Part shown: positions 63,236 through 64,000 of the stretch, one piece after another
Layout: every line of letters starts with the position of its first letter
Numbering within the stretch: position 1 is the first letter of the stretch
Made by a program: the position numbers and the translations under genes
Origin: Marmoricola sp. URHB0036
GTDB lineage: Bacteria; Actinomycetota; Actinomycetes; Propionibacteriales; Nocardioidaceae
DNA: 64,000 nucleotides
Direction: 5' to 3'
Assembly (NCBI RefSeq): GCF_000426045.1
Contig: NZ_AUEP01000004.1
Coordinates: forward strand, 1 to 64,000
The notes under the pieces: generated by a model
Databases searched by the model: none
Told to the model about the DNA's origin: nothing
The model's input: only the letters and a program-made list of their open reading frames with translations

Positions 63236-64000
63236 GGGCGGGCCTCCGCATCCCCACCAGCAGCACGACGGCGCCGGGCAGGCTGGCCACGAACACCATC
63301 ACGCCGTAGACGACGGCCGTGGCGACTCCTTCCGAAGCACCGAGCCCGGCTGCGGCGAAGGCCCAGGCCGCCACGCCCTCGCGCGGACCCCAGCCGGCCA
63401 CGTTGGCCGGGATGCCCATCGCGACGAGCACGAGCAGCGCGAGCGGCACCAGCTGGAGCGTCGAGCTGGTCGACCCGACGGTGCGGGCCGCGACCAGGAA
63501 GGTGAGGACGTGGCCGAACACGGCGAGCGATGACGCGACCAGGATGACCGGCCACGCACGCCGGGCGAGGAGCCCGGTGCGCAGGTCGGACGCGGCGGTG
63601 CGCACCATCCGGGTCCACCGCGCGGCGCCGTGGTGCATCAGGGCACGACAGCCGAGCACGACCACCACCAGCCCGCCCACGACCAGGGCCCCCACCACCG
63701 GCACCGACGACCTGACCGGCGAGGGCAGCGCGAGCAGCACCAGAACGGTGAGCACGAGCTGGACCAGCTGTCCGGACACGCGGTCCCAGACGACGGCCCG
63801 CGCACCGCGGGGGAGGTCCCCGGCCTCGCGACCGTGACGGACGGCCCGGTGCACGTCACCGAGGACTCCCCCGGGAAGGGTGCTGTTCAGGAACTGCGAG
63901 CGGTAGTAGGACGCCACGGCCTGGCGCATCGGCAGCCCGACCCCCAGCCCCTGGACGACCACGCTCCACCGCCAGGCGCAGCAAACCGTCGTACCCATCG
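63228..64000 (-). CDS. Lysylphosphatidylglycerol synthase TM region (flippase-like, YbhN family), 5' end cut by window edge
   Basis: The C-terminal 257 residues of a multi-helix membrane protein; the N-terminus lies beyond the right edge. Conserved segments are QFLNSTLPGGVLGDVHRAVRHG (blocks FLNSTLPGGVLGDV), AVVWDRVSGQLVQLV and GIPANVAGWGPREGVAAWAF (the GWGxREG motif). About seven hydrophobic helices follow the first of these. Family members form the flippase domain of MprF or act alone in lipid or glycolipid export. Overlap with the RibD-type reductase gene indicates one operon linking a membrane lipid-type protein to a GTP-derived pathway, which is unusual. Confidence 0.87.
   Translation of the reverse strand, partial: MGTTVCCAWRWSVVVQGLGVGLPMRQAVASYYRSQFLNSTLPGGVLGDVHRAVRHGREAGDLPRGARAVVWDRVSGQLVQLVLTVLVLLALPSPVRSSVPVVGALVVGGLVVVVLGCRALMHHGAARWTRMVRTAASDLRTGLLARRAWPVILVASSLAVFGHVLTFLVAARTVGSTSSTLQLVPLALLVLVAMGIPANVAGWGPREGVAAWAFAAAGLGASEGVATAVVYGVMVFVASLPGAVVLLVGMRRPAHA

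Overview
The window is high-GC DNA with dense, tightly packed genes, frequent GTG starts, many ATGA/GTGA stop-start overlaps and heavy use of CGTACG-type codon pairs. Gene content (DUF222/HNH endonucleases, F420-type luciferase-like oxidoreductases, Rv1086-type short prenyl synthase, KstR-like operators, DUF559 genes) points to an actinobacterium, most likely Nocardioidaceae (Nocardioides-like). No rRNA, tRNA, CRISPR array or prophage was recognised. All calls come from reading the sequence; no database was searched.

Layout. 0-2.1 kb: a truncated sugar-type ABC ATPase, a GH32-like hydrolase and a DUF1707 protein, all on the minus strand. 2.1-4.9 kb: class I fumarase, then a frameshifted AbiEi/DUF559 nuclease-like gene bracketed by two copies of a 48-bp hairpin repeat. 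5.0-16.2 kb: a catabolic locus with a Rieske oxygenase, an ADP-forming acyl-CoA synthetase, a TetR regulator, a polyamine-type ABC importer, an FAD amine oxidase, an acyl-CoA dehydrogenase and a CaiD-like crotonase. Two matching palindromes, before the Rieske gene and between the synthetase and tetR, suggest one TetR regulon; quaternary amine or carnitine-like catabolism is the best guess. 16.2-20.6 kb: Lrp regulator with a divergent EamA exporter, a DinB-type protein, a RibD-like reductase, an SGNH hydrolase and a lipoprotein phosphodiesterase. 20.8-23.4 kb: a DUF222-HNH endonuclease gene split by a precise IS30-family insertion with a 3-bp target duplication.

23.5-29.7 kb: spermidine-synthase-like protein, fumC, then a five-gene DUF4129/MoxR/DUF58 operon. 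29.7-34.7 kb: alpha/beta hydrolase, lytic transglycosylase, PIN-PhoH, short-chain prenyl transferase and hemolysin III protein. 34.7-46.2 kb: a second catabolic locus with two paralogous flavin monooxygenases, two luciferase-like oxidoreductases, an SDR, an APH-fold kinase-like protein, a TetR regulator, an esterase-type hydrolase, an acyl-CoA ligase, a hotdog thioesterase and a DapB-like dehydrogenase. It carries two exact matches to the KstR consensus TnnAACnnGTTnnA and two copies of a second palindrome, TTTGACAnnTGTC, so steroid- or terpenoid-ring breakdown is plausible.

46.2-53.2 kb: DinB protein, small membrane protein, SGNH hydrolase, GAF-histidine kinase, DUF255 thioredoxin-domain protein, TetR and ThrE-type exporter. 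53.3-59.7 kb: MFS transporter, M24 peptidase, APC permease, small membrane protein, M20 peptidase and VOC protein, probably an amino-acid or dipeptide operon. 59.7-61.5 kb: PTH2-like protein, MarR and a divergent F420-reductase-like dinucleotide-binding gene with a clear promoter/operator. 61.5-61.9 kb: decayed sequence with a striking double palindrome and a YCII remnant. 61.9-64 kb: ribA, a RibD-type reductase and a truncated flippase-like membrane protein.

Three broken reading frames (about 4.61, 23.40 and 61.57 kb) would each be repaired by adding one base to a short G/C run. Sequencing error should therefore be excluded before calling them pseudogenes.
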